Source of the DNA: Hibiscus mutabilis
Lineage: Eukaryota > Streptophyta > Magnoliopsida > Malvales > Malvaceae
Direction: 5' to 3'
NCBI GenBank assembly: GCA_019671005.1
Contig: CM033752.1
Location: 25,366,969-25,430,968, forward strand
DNA: 64,000 bases
The translations under genes and the position numbers were made by a program. This document shows, in pieces, positions 1 to 12,105 of this stretch (its first letter is position 1; every line of letters begins with the position of its first letter). Under the pieces are notes generated by a model. The model was given only the letters and a program-made list of their open reading frames with translations. It did no database searches and had not been told where the DNA came from.

Positions 1-848
1 GCCCACTTATTAACATTATTAAACATCAAAATCATGATTAGAATCAATCAAGAACTCATCAAAACAGAGCCTATACGAAAATTCATCAATTAAATCAATT
101 AAACCTTGATTTAACCAATTTTCCATCATTAAATCATCAAATCAAGTTAGAAAACATATGTAAAGGATCAATAACTTGGGAATTTCAGTAAAGAACCTTG
201 TATTAGAGTAGAAGAACGAACCTCACCTATAATGGCTACCTTTACCCTTAATTGGATGAGTTTTCTTGAGCAAACAAGATCAAATCAATTTTTTTAGGAA
301 ACGGTTAAAGATTAACTTGAAATCAAAAAGATGTTGAAATCAAGTGTTTACCTGAGAAAATTGAAGTGGAAAAGAGCGTTTGGCTAGAGAGAATTTGAGA
401 GAAAAGCTTTGGATGAAAAGTTAGTTACGTTAAATTGTTTTAAGCTTTTTAATTATTCAATTAATTCTCCAAGCCTATTTATATTATTTTAAAACAACTT
501 AAAATAGCCAATTAAGGGAAAAATATGATATTAGATTTTGGGTAAATAACTCCTTAAAGATTCAACGTTTTGACCCTTTTACAAAACAGTCACCAAAAAC
601 AATTTTAAAACTTTACATTTTGGCCACTAACCAAAATGTCCAATTTCGAGACCTGTTTTTGTAAAATTGATTTTACCAAATTCATTTCCATATTAATTAA
701 TGATTTTAGACTATTTTCCATATTTTTATCTTACCTAAAAATATTTATTTTTGAATTAAATCCCAAAACAGACTCGAATCCTCTAACCCGATCCATCGGA
801 CCGTCTAAAAGACATAAAAACCCCTAGCCCTAAAACTGGGGCATTAAA
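1..848 (-). repeat. LTR fragment, Del/Tekay-type chromovirus
   Basis: This stretch resembles the right-hand 840 bases of the Element A LTR (about 4555-5396): the same 'gggaatttcagtaaagaac' block, the same TATA-like box (ATTTATA at 477-483, read on the minus strand), and the same CCGGACCG-type tail. It ends in GGGGCATTAAA, which looks like a mutated GGGGTGTTACA terminus near 848. The retroelement interior does not follow, so it is a solo or truncated LTR running off the left edge. The ORF at 636-827 is chance reading inside it. Confidence 0.7.
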
Positions 849-1955
849 ACTAGGCTATGGGCAAATAGGGAATCAGTACGAATTTTCTGCATGCCAGTAC
901 CCCGACAAACATTCAAATTTCAGTGTTGATATTTCATACCGATATAGTAGGTTCAATACCAGTACCCCTTTATGGTTTGGTCCAAATATTCATGCCTGTA
1001 CTGATATAGGCCCAACCGTACCGATATGCCCTGTCTGCAATTTCCCTACTTTGCTGGTTTTGGGCTATTTACCCAACTAATACATGTCCATCGACCCAAT
1101 AGTCAATATCTATGACTCATAACCAGTTCTTAGACCATGCATTGTACTAAAATGTCATTTTATCTGTCCAAACATCGAACAAACTAACAAGATAGATTTC
1201 AACTAGCTATGCAACCCCCGACTTTCATCCAAAATATCCAAACATGACATATATGCATACTACTATGTTCACACATTCATACATACCCGATATGACATTA
1301 AAAACATGCCAATGCTATATGTCACCGTTCTTGGAGTTCAGAAGGGTAAATGTACATTATAAAAGTTGACTCGAGGGTGACTTGCAACCGGCTATCCCTA
1401 ATCTTTGCTAAAGGGATATAGAACCTAAAAATGTATACAATAAAACATGTTAGGCTTACATAGCCTAGTGAGGTAGTTATCAATACTGCTAACTCATAAG
1501 TACATGATTGTCAATAGGTTCAAAAAACATGGTTACCACTGTGAATTCATGTTGAGATAATACTTAAACACGTTAAACATGTTCTAATCAATAAATGCAT
1601 CTTATAGCTCATTCGAATAATAGGTTCATATTCCTCGGACTACAGTAACCAATGGATACACGAAGTCCACCATCTTCGCCAAGTTAATGGTTCAATAACA
1701 TGTCTATTCCTCCACATCACCAATAACCATAACACATACATCCTTCCACATCGCCAACAAGGGTATTAACCCAAGGACCGTAGTCCACACATACATGAGC
1801 TTAATGAATTCTATGGCATGCCAATTGTATCCAATGTCCACTTGTATCTAAGGATTCCATGTATTAGTTTAAACAAATATATACTTTTATTTAATAATCA
1901 ATAACCATGGCAATGAATCGATATCAATGCTAAATCAATAAATAGACTCTATTCA
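849..1955 (-). repeat. LTR-like sequence split by Element A (left part)
   Basis: There is no coding sequence. It carries CGTACCGATAT-like motifs (about 940-1035) and a 'cctagtgaggtagtt' block at about 1465, both of which resemble parts of the chromovirus LTRs in this window. It stops at the ATTCA target duplication where Element A begins, and appears to resume at 38050. The left terminus cannot be placed. Reading it as one interrupted LTR is inference. Confidence 0.45.
1951..1955. repeat. Target-site duplication of Element A, left copy (ATTCA)
   Basis: ATTCA directly precedes the TGTAACCC terminus at 1956. The same five bases directly follow the TGTTACA terminus at 38044. Five bases is the usual Ty3/gypsy duplication length. 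Confidence 0.9.
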
Positions 1956-4900
1956 TGTAACCCTCTTAGCCTGGTCTAGTCGATACCGGACCAAAGGAGC
2001 CACATTGGGTTTGCCGAGACAAACTTGAACTAATAACCTAAACCGATTCTTTTTTTTCTTTTATCTTGTCTAAATGCCATTATAGAATTCCTATGATGAT
2101 TGAGCAAACATCGAAAAAGATGACATTAATAACGGAAGTCAAATTGACATGGTTATCACCAAATTACGACTTAGGGACCAATTTGCCAATTTCTTAGGTT
2201 TCAAGGACTTAACTCAAAATTAAAGCTACCAATCCTCAATTAGTCATGTTACATGCTTACATGCCAAAATAACCATTCATGCATCCATAATTGCAGTCAT
2301 GTCAGACAGGGACTAAAATATAAGACTTACAATCTCAGCAGGCCAAATTAACTGAAATTTACAACCTGTTTCGATACGCCAAGATCCCTGTACCGATACG
2401 ACGTATTTTACACACCCGTACCGATCCCATGAACATAATTTCACAAATCAGGATTTCATTGTTGAAAACTTGTATCGATACGGTACCCCGCGTATCGAAA
2501 CTCATCCTTAATTCCTTAAGGGTGTACCGGTACACCAACCCGTGTATTGAAACCCCTGAGCAATTTTGTTCACCCGTAATGAAACGGAAGGCTACCTGTA
2601 TCGGTACGGCTGGGCAATTTTGCCTCATTTGAGCCCTTTCAGGACCCCGCGTACCAAAACCAAAGACCCCGTACCGATACGCAGAGGCCTGTAATGACCT
2701 CTAGGTCCAATATATGACACTTAGGCTCCTATTAAACATGCTTAAACAATCATCTATCATCATGTAACATCATTAGCCTTCTTTGACACTTATTCCGAGC
2801 CACCTAACATACTTTCTAATATCAAGCAATTACACATGATTTTCTATAGGCATGCTACCTAGTCAAGCAACCAAGTCAGAAACCACATGTACAATCTAGC
2901 AACTAAGCTTATTACAAGTCCAAAGCAACAATATAAACTTGCTCAAACAGTGAGTTAAGCACTCAAACCCTCCCAACAACATTTAAGCCACATTGCCTTT
3001 ATTACTACTTTAAAACTCAACATACTTTGCAAAACCAAGTCTTGGAACTCCTTTCCTTGCTTGCTAGGTCCCCTTGTACTCAATTAATCTGCATTGATAA
3101 TAAAATAGAGCGCAAGCAATCATTTCTTAGTGAGGAACGCTCAAACACAAAACATCATCTAATGCAATTTAAAACCATTTTAAAACCATCATGCCATTCT
3201 TTCAAAACATGCACTTAATCTTTCCAAAACCAGTATATTAAACCATATGCAACATGTATCTTGGATTCCACAGCATAATCCCATATTCAATTCCCTCTAC
3301 TTAAGCCTTCCCATGCATAACATCCCATATACAAAGCTTAAGGAGTAAAACATGTATAAATCACATTATACAAACCAATCCATCAACATGATACATTTAA
3401 AACATTATATTGGCTTTCAAGTGATCCATTACCATATACATCATATCCAAAAAATCAACTTTAACATCAGATACACGAATTTCCCAAGAGATTTCCCAAT
3501 CTCTTACAACTTAATGGCATGGAGTTGTGCATCACATGCACCACCTCTACACTACCAAGACTAATCCTCCAATTTGGAGTATACACACTCGATGCTTCAA
3601 CCTCTACAGCCCATGGCTAGAGTAAAAGCCATCTAAGTGTTACCTTAACAACATTGGGGTTCACATGATCATAGTAGGTACCTCTCGTACTACCTCTACA
3701 ACCATGGACGACTTATTATAGTGCACTTTAAATCCTATGGTTGACCAATTATATATGATAACATTTTCAATCCATCACTTGCCAATATAATCCACTTTTA
3801 TAAACATACCTCACTATTTTAATATGCATCATTCAAATCATTTCACCATGCATTAAACCATGTATAAACCATGTTCTTAAACATTATTTTAAACCATGCA
3901 TTGCTTTCCAAATACATCTAACATCATTCCATATCAATTCCCAGCATTAAACCATGCTTATTTTATGCATAACATAGGAGGTAAACAATCATTTAACAAG
4001 TGCATTTATAAATCATTTGCCAACTGAAATCGAGAGAAAAACCACTTTACTTACTTTTGAATCCTAGACCAGCGTATCAAGCCTAATCTAGACTCCCATA
4101 AACCTTTTCAAACCTTTGAAAAGCCATTATTATCTATTTCATTCACCGACAAAGCAACGCCTCTCTTGCTGATGTCAAATCAAGCTCCCGACAACTCCTC
4201 AACACCAAGTTTCACTTTCAAATTATTTTCCCATGTTTCAAACACATCACAACAGAGGATCCAATGCATTATAATGCATCCAAACTCACAACAAACAGCA
4301 AATAACATTATCCAACTATAATCCTCCACAACACCACATCCTATCAACCGAAAACATCACCGATTCATCAAAAACCTCAAACCAGCCAACAACTACAAAT
4401 CTTAACCTTCAAATAACATCTAACAATAGCTCAAATCAACCTTATACCTCCAACAAACAATAATCAACCACAACACCTCAAAATCTCTTAACTATCAATC
4501 TAACAAATTAGAGATTCTCTAGATTTCGGGATTCTATCATTAAAACTAACTCCATTAACATATTGAACACCAAAATCAAGTTGTAAATCAATCTTTAACT
4601 CAGCAAAAATAGATCAACTACGAATTTCCTCAATTCCTATCATAAATCACCAATTAAACCATAAATCCGAGTTTAATTAATTAAAACCCAATGAAAATCA
4701 TATAAAATGGATCAAGAACTTAGGAATTTCAATAAAGAACCTTTCATTAAAGGAGAAGAACGAATCCTTACCTCCAATGGTGATTTCTCCCCCTAATTGC
4801 TTGATAAAACATGAAAAGCAAGATAGAAGTAATAAGTATTTGATGTAAAAGCTTTAGGAATCAATTAGAAATCAAAAACTCTCTGAAATCTTGAATTTTA

Positions 4901-5396
4901 CCTGAAGAAATTGAAGTTGGAAATGTGTTTGGATGGTGCGAATTTGAGAGAAAGAACTTCAAAGTTTGTTACGCGAATTTTGATTAAAAGCTTAATTGAG
5001 ATTAATTAATTCTCTACACTATTTATAGCTCTTAAAAACCCATTTAAAATATTTAATTAAAGGGAGAAATCTGATGAAAACCTTTAGGATAATTAGCTCC
5101 TTAAAGATTCAAAGTTTTGATCCATTTACAAAACAGTCACTAAAAACAGTTTTGCAAACTTTGCATTTTGGTCACTAAATCAAACTGTCATATTTCCGAA
5201 TTTCATTATCCAAAATTGTTTTCACCAAAATCATTTATATATTTAATAATGATTTTAGACTATTTTCCATATTTTTATCTCTCATGAAAATATTTAACTC
5301 AATTTAAATCCCGAATCTGACTCGAATCTCTAATCTCAATCCACCGGACCGACCGAACCACCCCAAAACTCCTAGGCCCAAAATCGGGGTGTTACA
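1956..5396 (-). repeat. Element A 3' LTR (3441 bp)
   Basis: It runs from TGTAACCC to GGTGTTACA and matches the split copy at 22355-22922 and 35226-38044. A TATA-like box (minus strand TATAAAT, 5031-5037) lies about 360 bases from the LTR's 5' end, so U3 would be short and most of the LTR would be transcribed R/U5. A cluster of CGTACCGATACG-like motifs occupies about 2369-2682. ORFs at 2359-2632, 3027-3218 and 3352-3564 are chance readings: counterparts of the last two recur in the sister LTR as ordinary LTR sequence. Confidence 0.9.
2369..2682. repeat. Cluster of CGTACCGATACG-like near-palindromes (Element A 3' LTR)
   Basis: At least eight variants occur in 310 bases, among them TACCGATACG (2391), TGTATCGATACGG (about 2470), GTACCGGTACACC (about 2523), TATCGGTACGG (about 2597) and GTACCGATACGC (2671). 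A CpG-dense patch in an AT-rich LTR. Equivalent clusters are at 23343-23552, 32300-32510 and 63786-64000. Confidence 0.85.
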
Positions 5397-5410
5397 ACTT
5401 TCGCCCACTT
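5397..5410 (-). promoter_or_regulatory. Polypurine tract of Element A
   Basis: Read on the minus strand, AAGTGGGCGAAAGT directly precedes the 3' LTR. This is the expected position and composition for the plus-strand primer of reverse transcription. The corresponding tract of Element B (26967-26980) is AAGTGGGGGAGAGT. Confidence 0.8.
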
Positions 5411-5469
5411 AAGAAATTTCATCCTCAAAATTTACCTGAAGGAAATAGATGCGGAAATTATTCTTTCAT

Positions 5470-6553
5470 GTCCGACTTACTCTCTTACGTGGCCTCCTCA
5501 ACTCCTCGATGCCGCCACAACACCTTGACAAGCTCTATCATCTTACCACGAAGAACTTTACTGCTGGTATCAAGGATCTCTATCGGTTCCTCATCATAGG
5601 ACAAATTTAGCCTCAACATTCTCAATTGGCACAACATGTGATGGATCCGACCAATACCTCCGCAACATCGAAACATGGAACACATCATGAATATTTTCCA
5701 ACTCGGGAGGCAACCTCAACCGATATTCCACAGGGCTAACATGATCCAAAATATCATAAGGCCCGATAAACCTCGGACTCAACTTCCCTTTACGCCCAAA
5801 GCGCATCACCTTCTTCCAAGTTGAAACTTTTAGGAACACTTTGTCACCTACAACATACTCAACTTCTCTACGTTTCAAATCCACGTAGAATTTCTATCGA
5901 TCGGATGCTGCTTTTAAGCAATCAGTCAGAAGCTTCACTTTCTCATTAGTGTCTTTCAAAGCATGGGGCATAGCAAAATACTTTCCCCCAACCTCAGCCC
6001 AAAACAAAGGTGTATGACACCTCCTACCATATAAGGCCTTATACAGTGCCATCTAAATACTTTCCTGATAGCTATTATTGTATACGAATTCCACCAAAAG
6101 CGACTGCTTTTCCCAGGTTCCTTGGAATTCAATAATGCAACACCTCAACATATCCTCCAAGGCCTGAATCACACATTCAGACTGTCCATCCGTCTAAGGA
6201 TGATACGAAGTGCTAAAATGCAATCGAGTACCCAAAGCTCGATGCAAGCACTCCCAAAACCTCTTTGTAAGCCTTGGATCTCTATCCGACACAATCGACT
6301 TAGGCACCCCATGCAACCTCACAACCTCAGCAATATAAAGGTCAGCCAACTTATCGAAAGTATACGTCGTATGCACCGACAGAAAATGTGCACACTTCAT
6401 AAATCAATCAACAATAATCCAAATGGAATCCTTTTTAGTCGGTGCCAAAGGTAACCCCAACACAAAATCCATGGTGATCCTCTCCCATTTCCACTCTAGA
6501 ATCCTCAACTGCTGCAACAACCCAGAAGGAATTTGATGCTCAACCTTAACACG
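5470..6553 (-). pseudogene. Element A integrase core to chromodomain remnant
   Basis: The minus-strand reading starts just after the integrase zinc finger, runs through the catalytic core (an ITMDF-type first Asp near 6470, a VSDRDPR second Asp near 6290, a GQSE Glu near 6180) and ends in the GPYDIL...HDVFHVSMLRRY C-terminal domain and the start of a chromodomain (LVKVLW...VEEAT). At least four in-frame stops and a frame change at about 5590 break it. The Trp codon expected after VEEAT is TAA. The N-terminal zinc finger lies about 12 kb away, beyond Element C. Confidence 0.9.
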
Positions 6554-6558
6554 CTGAA
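6554..6558. repeat. Target-site duplication of Element C, left copy (CTGAA)
   Basis: CTGAA precedes the LTR at 6559, and CTGAC follows the right LTR at 18537-18541. The matching place in Element B's integrase (about 28112) supports an unbroken original sequence here. The left copy has probably mutated at its last base. Confidence 0.75.
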
Positions 6559-8011
6559 TGATGAGTCCTTAATATAGTCTCATTTTAGTATCTATATTAC
6601 GAACATTTGCATTGTTTATTAAGTGTTTTGTTGACATTTGTAGGTTTTTAGTTATTTCATATTTTGTGGTTTGTATTTTAAATATGTTGTGGTTTTAGTA
6701 CTTTTGTTATGTTTTTAGTTATTTTTAATAAATTGTATTTTGTGTTAATTGCATGCTTAGATATGTTGAATTTGGTGATTGCAATTATGACACAAATGAA
6801 GTTGAATCCAAAGATGATCCAAGGTGAAAGAAATTGGGCAAATGCTGAAATTGAGAAAATAGACCCAATAAACTCGTACTAAAATTCTGCACTCAATATG
6901 TTGCACGTTTTGACTATAACTTGAGCTCCAGAACTCGAAAATTGGCCTGTGAGATACCGTTGGAAAGCTAATTGAGTCTACTATATTTTCAAACTGATTG
7001 GAAAGCCAAATCAAATCTGGAATTGCCCACAAATGCTGAAAACCGGAGCCTTACATGTGGTGACACCATGATAACCACTTTTGACAATTTAAAGATATCA
7101 TCAAGCATGCAAAGACTTTTTAAGTCAAGAAATGTGGCTGAAAACTCACTCTCCATTTTCGTCTAGCACCACAAATTTCCTATAAATAGTCTTTAGTTTT
7201 GCCTTGTAAATCATCTTGGAAGCTTGATTGTAACCTTGTTGTTAAAAATTCAAGATCACTTTTCTTTCTTTCATCTTTATATTTTTCTTTCTTATGTTTG
7301 GTTTTTGTAAACCAAATTTTATTTTCTTTAAATTTATGGTGTCTTTCTAAGTCAAGTTGCTGAGGTGAAAGGACGAAGCTCTTGGTATATACTAAAGGTT
7401 AGTTTGAAATTCTCAGCGTATACTAAAATATGTTAAATTAGTATATGATGTTAAATTTAGATGGTTAATATTCATGTTAGTAAATTAGGAACCTTGCTTC
7501 ATTATAGACAAGTAATTTGGTACAATAAATGCTTATTATAGTTAACTTGATTTATTGTAGACAAAACAAATTGGCATAATGAACACTTGGACTTGTTTAT
7601 TAATTTTGATTGCACCAATCCATATAACACCATATGCTATACCTTTGCATTTTTTGGACATTGTTTATTGTACTTTGGACTTTGATTATGGACATTGGAC
7701 AATGGACTTTGGACTTTCATTGCAGGATCTTCCAATTGGATTCCATTTCATCATATGGACTTCAATTTAGTAATAAGAAGAATAAAAATTAATCTTAGTA
7801 TAATACCAAGAGTGGATTCTCAAAACCTCATCTTCTTTTATTTATATTGTTGTTTATTTTCTAATCAATTATTCTCTTTGTAGATTTTAATTTTATTTTT
7901 TTATCTTGTAATTTCTAAACAAAACTTCCCTGTGGATTTAACCTTGGACTCCCGAGAATTATTACTTGACAACAGCCTGCACTTGGGTATACAACTAAAA
8001 AGAGCCGATCA
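6559..8011 (+). repeat. Element C 5' LTR (1453 bp)
   Basis: It starts TGATGAGTCC and ends CGATCA, and matches 17151-18536. A TATA box (TATAAATAG, 7191-7199) marks the likely promoter. ORFs at 6757-7032, 6972-7166, 7579-7770 and 7695-7883 lie entirely within the LTR and have no recognisable domain. Confidence 0.92.
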
Positions 8012-8017
8012 AGTTTT

Positions 8018-8035
8018 TGGCGTCGTTTCTGGGGA
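8018..8035 (+). promoter_or_regulatory. Primer-binding site of Element C
   Basis: TGGCGTCGTTTCTGGGGA follows the 5' LTR after a short spacer. It is three changes from TGGCGCCGTTGCCGGGGA, the site common in Athila-type elements (as I recall, usually assigned to tRNA-Asp). The TCG and TTTCT differences look like decay. Confidence 0.8.
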
Positions 8036-8060
8036 AGGTAAGATTTAGAATTCAAGTTTA

Positions 8061-8205
8061 TATATATATTATATTTAATGGACGGTTCTACCGCCTTTAT
8101 ATATTATATTTAATAGACGGTTCTACCGCCTTTATATATTATATTTAATGGATGGTTCTACCTCCTATATATATTATATGTAATGGACGGTTTGACCGCC
8201 TATTT
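8061..8205 (+). repeat. Four tandem 35-bp hairpin repeats upstream of gag
   Basis: GACGGTTCTACCGCC or a close variant starts at 8081, 8116, 8151 and 8186, an exact 35-base period. The copies are separated by ATATATTATATTTAATG. Each copy can fold as CGGT-TCT-ACCG in the first two units. The third is GATGG...CCTCC and the fourth has TTTGACC. They lie in the transcribed leader between primer-binding site and gag. Confidence 0.9.
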
Positions 8206-8326
8206 ATGTGTATATTATTTTTTCATGTCGGTTTGGCAGTGTGATTTTAATTATCGTCGTTTGGTTAGAAATAATTTTGAAATTCTTTTCGGAAATCTGT
8301 TTGACACACCTCCAAATTCACCTACC

Positions 8327-9757
8327 ATGGCTGAAGATCAAATTTTTCTCAATGAAAATGCAAATATGCAAGTGCGCTCGATGCGTGACTACTTGCAACC
8401 CCCTCGAACTTCACTACCTTCATGTTTTATGTTTCCCCCAAATGCAAACAACTTTCGATTTAAACCAAGTATGATATCTTTACTTCTTACTTTTCATGGC
8501 ATGGAATGTGAAAGTGCTTATGTTTTCCTTAAAGATTTTGAAGATGTATGTGTCACTTTTAATGGCCAACAATGTTCAAATAAAATTATTAAGTTAAAAT
8601 TATTTCCTTTTTCTTTAAAGGATAAGGCAAAAATTTGGCTTAATACGTTGAAACCTAGGTAAATTGACTCTTGGCAAGAAATGCAAACTCAATTTTTAAA
8701 AATGTTTTTTCCAACACATAAAACTAATGCTTTAAAGAAACAAATTCAAATTTTCAATCAAAAGCCAAATGAAACGTTTTTTCAGTGTTGGGAACATCTT
8801 AAAGATTTATTAAATTATTTCCCACATCATGGCTTTGAAGAATGGCTTATCATAAGTTTTTTCTATGATGGTTTGACTCCTGAAACTAAACAATTTGTTG
8901 AAACAATGTGCAATGGTGATTTCATGAGTAAACAACCTGAAGAAGCTTTTGATTACTTAAATCATTTAGCTGAAAATTCCCAGTCTTGGCACACAGATAA
9001 TTCTATAGAAGGATATGCTAAACATAATCTTGTGCATAATAAAGGAAAATGTCACCTTAACCAAGATGATGATTTAAGTGCTAAGGTTGCTATTTTGTCT
9101 AAAAGACTCGATGCCATAGAAACTAGGAAAGTAAAAGAAGTCAATTCAATGAAAAATCAAGAGAGTTGTGATATTTGTGATATTATGGGATACTCTACTC
9201 TTGAAGGTCCGAACATTCCAGTTTTTAAAGAAATGTTGTATGAGAATGCCAATGTCATAAATACATCCGCAAAGCCTTTTCCTTCTCCGTATTCTAAAAC
9301 TTATAACCCTCAATGGAAAAATCATCCAAACTTTGGTTGGCAAAATACTAACCATCCTCATGTACCCCAGAACCAAAAGCCTCCATATAGTTCATCTAAT
9401 TTATATTCGCAGATAAAAAGTCTTGATGGGACATTGCAAGTTTTCATGGAGGAACAGAAAAATTTTAATATTCAAACATCACAAGCTATCAATGAAATCA
9501 AGACAACACTTTCAACATTGATAGCTTTGTTGCGCACTCAAGAAAAAGGTAAGTTTTCTGCTCAACCTTTTCCAATCCTTCTAATCAATCTCTTGTTTCT
9601 TGTTCTAGTGGAACTCAACAAGAAGATGTTAAATCTATCACAACTCTCTGAAGTGGCAAGAATGTTGATAAAACTATTCCATCAAAAATTCAAGATTCCT
9701 TATCTCCTTCAAAATGTAAAGGTGAGAATGATGGTAAGTCTGAAAACATTGACATAG
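8327..9757 (+). pseudogene. gag: Element C gag
   Basis: The likely start is the ATG at 8327 (MAEDQIF). The frame is open upstream to 8183, but that part reads through the tandem repeats. The protein has the plant gag signature: a RSMRDYL block, LKLFPFSLKDKAKIWL, then FLKMFFPTHKTNALK and a PEEAFDYL segment. It packages the element RNA into cytoplasmic particles. One in-frame TAA (8660-8662) falls inside the conserved block, replacing a residue in LKPRSINSW. The reading frame changes near 9740 into the protease linker. No zinc knuckle is visible before the break. Confidence 0.92.
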
Positions 9758-10538
9758 AAAAAGAGAAATGTGGAATTCCTGCTCCTTTTCCCCAGAGATT
9801 ACAACCAACAAAGAATTTAAACAAAAATGCTGAATTTTTAGAACTTTTCAAACAAGTTAAGATCAATATTCCTTTGTTGGATGCAATCAAGCAAGTTCCA
9901 TCATATGCAAAGTTTTTGAAAGATATATGTACTGTCAAGAGAAAACATAATGTGCAAAAGAAATTTTTAGCAGAAACTGTAAGCTCGATCATTTAGCATC
10001 TTACCCGACCCAAATACAAACACCCTGGATGCCCGAAAATTTCATTCATTATTGGTAACACTAGAATAGAGCGTGCTTTGCTTGATCTTGGTGCTAGTGT
10101 TAATCTTTTACCTTTTCAGTATACCGACATTTAGGTTTGGATGAACTTAAAGCAATGCCTATTACACTCAAACTTGCTGATCGTTCTATTAAACTTCCTA
10201 GAGGGGTGGTAGAAGATGTGTTGGTTCAAATTGATAAATTTTACTTTCCAGTTGATTTTATTGTTTTATACACAAGTCCTGTTTCAAATGCAAATGCACA
10301 AATTCCTGTTATTTTAGGTTGCCCATTTCTTGATACTTCTAATGCCTTGATCAATTGCAGGAATGGTGTTTTAAACCTTTCTTTTGGGAACATGACTTTA
10401 GAATTAAATGTGTTCAATGTTTGTAAGCAATCTGGAGAGAATTCTGAAGTACATGAAGTGGATTTTATCGACGAGCTTGTTCATGAACAAATCAAAATTG
10501 CTAAACTTTCTGATCCTCTAGAAAATTATTTTTGTTGA
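9740..10538 (+). pseudogene. Element C protease region
   Basis: The reading enters in a new frame near 9740 (PAPFPQRLQ, then a SYAKFLKDI linker) and stops at TAG 9994-9996. A further frame change gives the aspartic protease active site DLGASVNLLP at about 10085-10115. The reading shifts again near 10130 to an open stretch to 10538 holding VILGCPFLDTSNALI, the C-terminal part of the protease fold. The enzyme would cleave the Gag-Pol polyprotein. At least three frame breaks make it non-functional. Confidence 0.88.
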
Positions 10539-10571
10539 TTCTGAAATTGATGATGTCCCTAAAAAAATCTT

Positions 10572-12086
10572 TTGCAAGAAAATGCTAGTCATTATAGGAT
10601 ACAAAAATTAGAGAAATTTCCATCACTACCAACTGCTTTGGTATCATCAAATGAAGAACCGCCAAAGTTGGATCTGAAGACATTGCCATCTCACCTAAAA
10701 TATTCATTTTTGGGTAAGAATGAAACCTTTCCAGTTATAATCTCTACAACAATTGATGCATTCCAAGAAGGTAAGTTGTTAGAAATTTTAAGACTACATA
10801 AGAATGCATTAGGATGGACCATAGCTGACATAAAAGGAATTAGCCAATTGATTTGCACTCATAATATTTATTTAGAAGAAAATGCTAAATCTTGTAGACA
10901 AATGCAACAGAGGCTTAATCCTAATATGAAAGAAGTAGTGAGAAATGAAGTCATTAAACTATTGGATAATGGAATCATTTATCCTATTTCTGATAGTAAA
11001 TGGGTAAGTCCTACTTAAGTAGTACCTAAGAAATCTAGAGTTACTGTGGTTAAAATGAAAATAATGAATTAATTCCAACTAGGACTGTTTCTGGTTGGCA
11101 TGTGTGCATTGATTATAGAAAACTTAACGTAGTAACTAGGAAAGATCATTTTCCTTTACCCTTCATGGATCAAATCTTAGAAAGAGTTGCAGGGCATGAA
11201 TATTATTGTTCTTTAGATGGATACTCTGGGTATAATCAAATTGCAATTGCACCTGAGGATCAAGAGAAAACTACATTCACATGTCCCTTTGGCACATTTG
11301 CATATAGAATGATGCCTTTCGGATTATGCAATGCTCCAGCCACATTACAAAGATGTGTGTTAAGCATTTTCAGTGATATGGTTGAACGTATTCTTGAGGT
11401 ATTTATTGATGAGTTTTCTGTTTTTGGTGATTCCTTTCATGAATGCTTGTCAAATTTAGAAAAGGTATTGGTTAGATGTGAAGAAAAAAAATCTTGTTCT
11501 TAATTGGGAAAAATGTCATTTTATGGTTACTAATGGTATTGTCTTGGGTCATGTTGTTTCTAGAAAAGGAATTGAAGTAGACAAGTCAAAAATTGATTTA
11601 ATTTCCATCTTGCCAACACCTAAGACTGTAAAGGATGTAAGGTCATTTTTAGGACATGCAGGATTTTATAGGAGATTCATAAAGAATTTTAGTGAAATAT
11701 CTAAACCATTATGTAATCTCTTATTAAAAGATAGTGCATTGGAATGGAATGAAGATTGTGAGCATGCTTTTAAACAACTTAAAAACATGTTAATTTTTGC
11801 TCCTATAATGGGACCTCCTAATTGGACTTTACCATTTGAAATCATGTGCGATGCTAGTGATTATGCTGTTGGTGCTATTCTAGGACAAAGGAAGGATAGG
11901 AAACCATATGCCATATATTATGCGAGTAAAACTTTAAATAGTGCTCAAATGAATTATTCCACTACTGAAAAAGAATTACTTGTAGTAGTATTTGCGTTGG
12001 ATAAATTTAGATCTTATCTTGTTGGATCATCAATTGTTATTTTTAGTGATCATGCAGCTTTAAGAATTCAACATCACCATTCGTGA
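10572..12086 (+). pseudogene. Element C reverse transcriptase and RNase H
   Basis: The RT fingers begin in 10572-11018. The palm follows at 11102-11503, with motif A LDGYSGYNQI (catalytic Asp kept), FGLCNAPATLQRC, and motif C reading FIDEF instead of the usual x-x-D-D, so the second catalytic Asp is Glu. Thumb and RNase H follow in 11478-12086: VLGHVVSRKGIEVDKSKI, FLGHAGFYRRFI, CDASDYAVGAILGQ and TEKELLVVVFALDKFRSYL. A stop near 11016 and frameshifts near 11060, 11480 and 12070 break it. The domain order is normal for Ty3/gypsy. Confidence 0.93.
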
Positions 12087-12105
12087 TAAGACAGGAGTAA
12101 AAAAT

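Noticed and set aside
1..8. GCCCACTT at the window start as a polypurine tract of another element
   Set aside because: Eight bases only, and the following sequence is the middle of an LTR, not the integrase-proximal region.
6122..6454. Plus-strand ORF of 110 residues
   Set aside because: It is the complement of Element A's integrase. A similar shadow (27622-28077) occurs opposite Element B's integrase.
8061..8205. CRISPR-like repeat array
   Set aside because: The period is exact with no unique spacers, the host is a plant, and the array lies in a retrotransposon leader.
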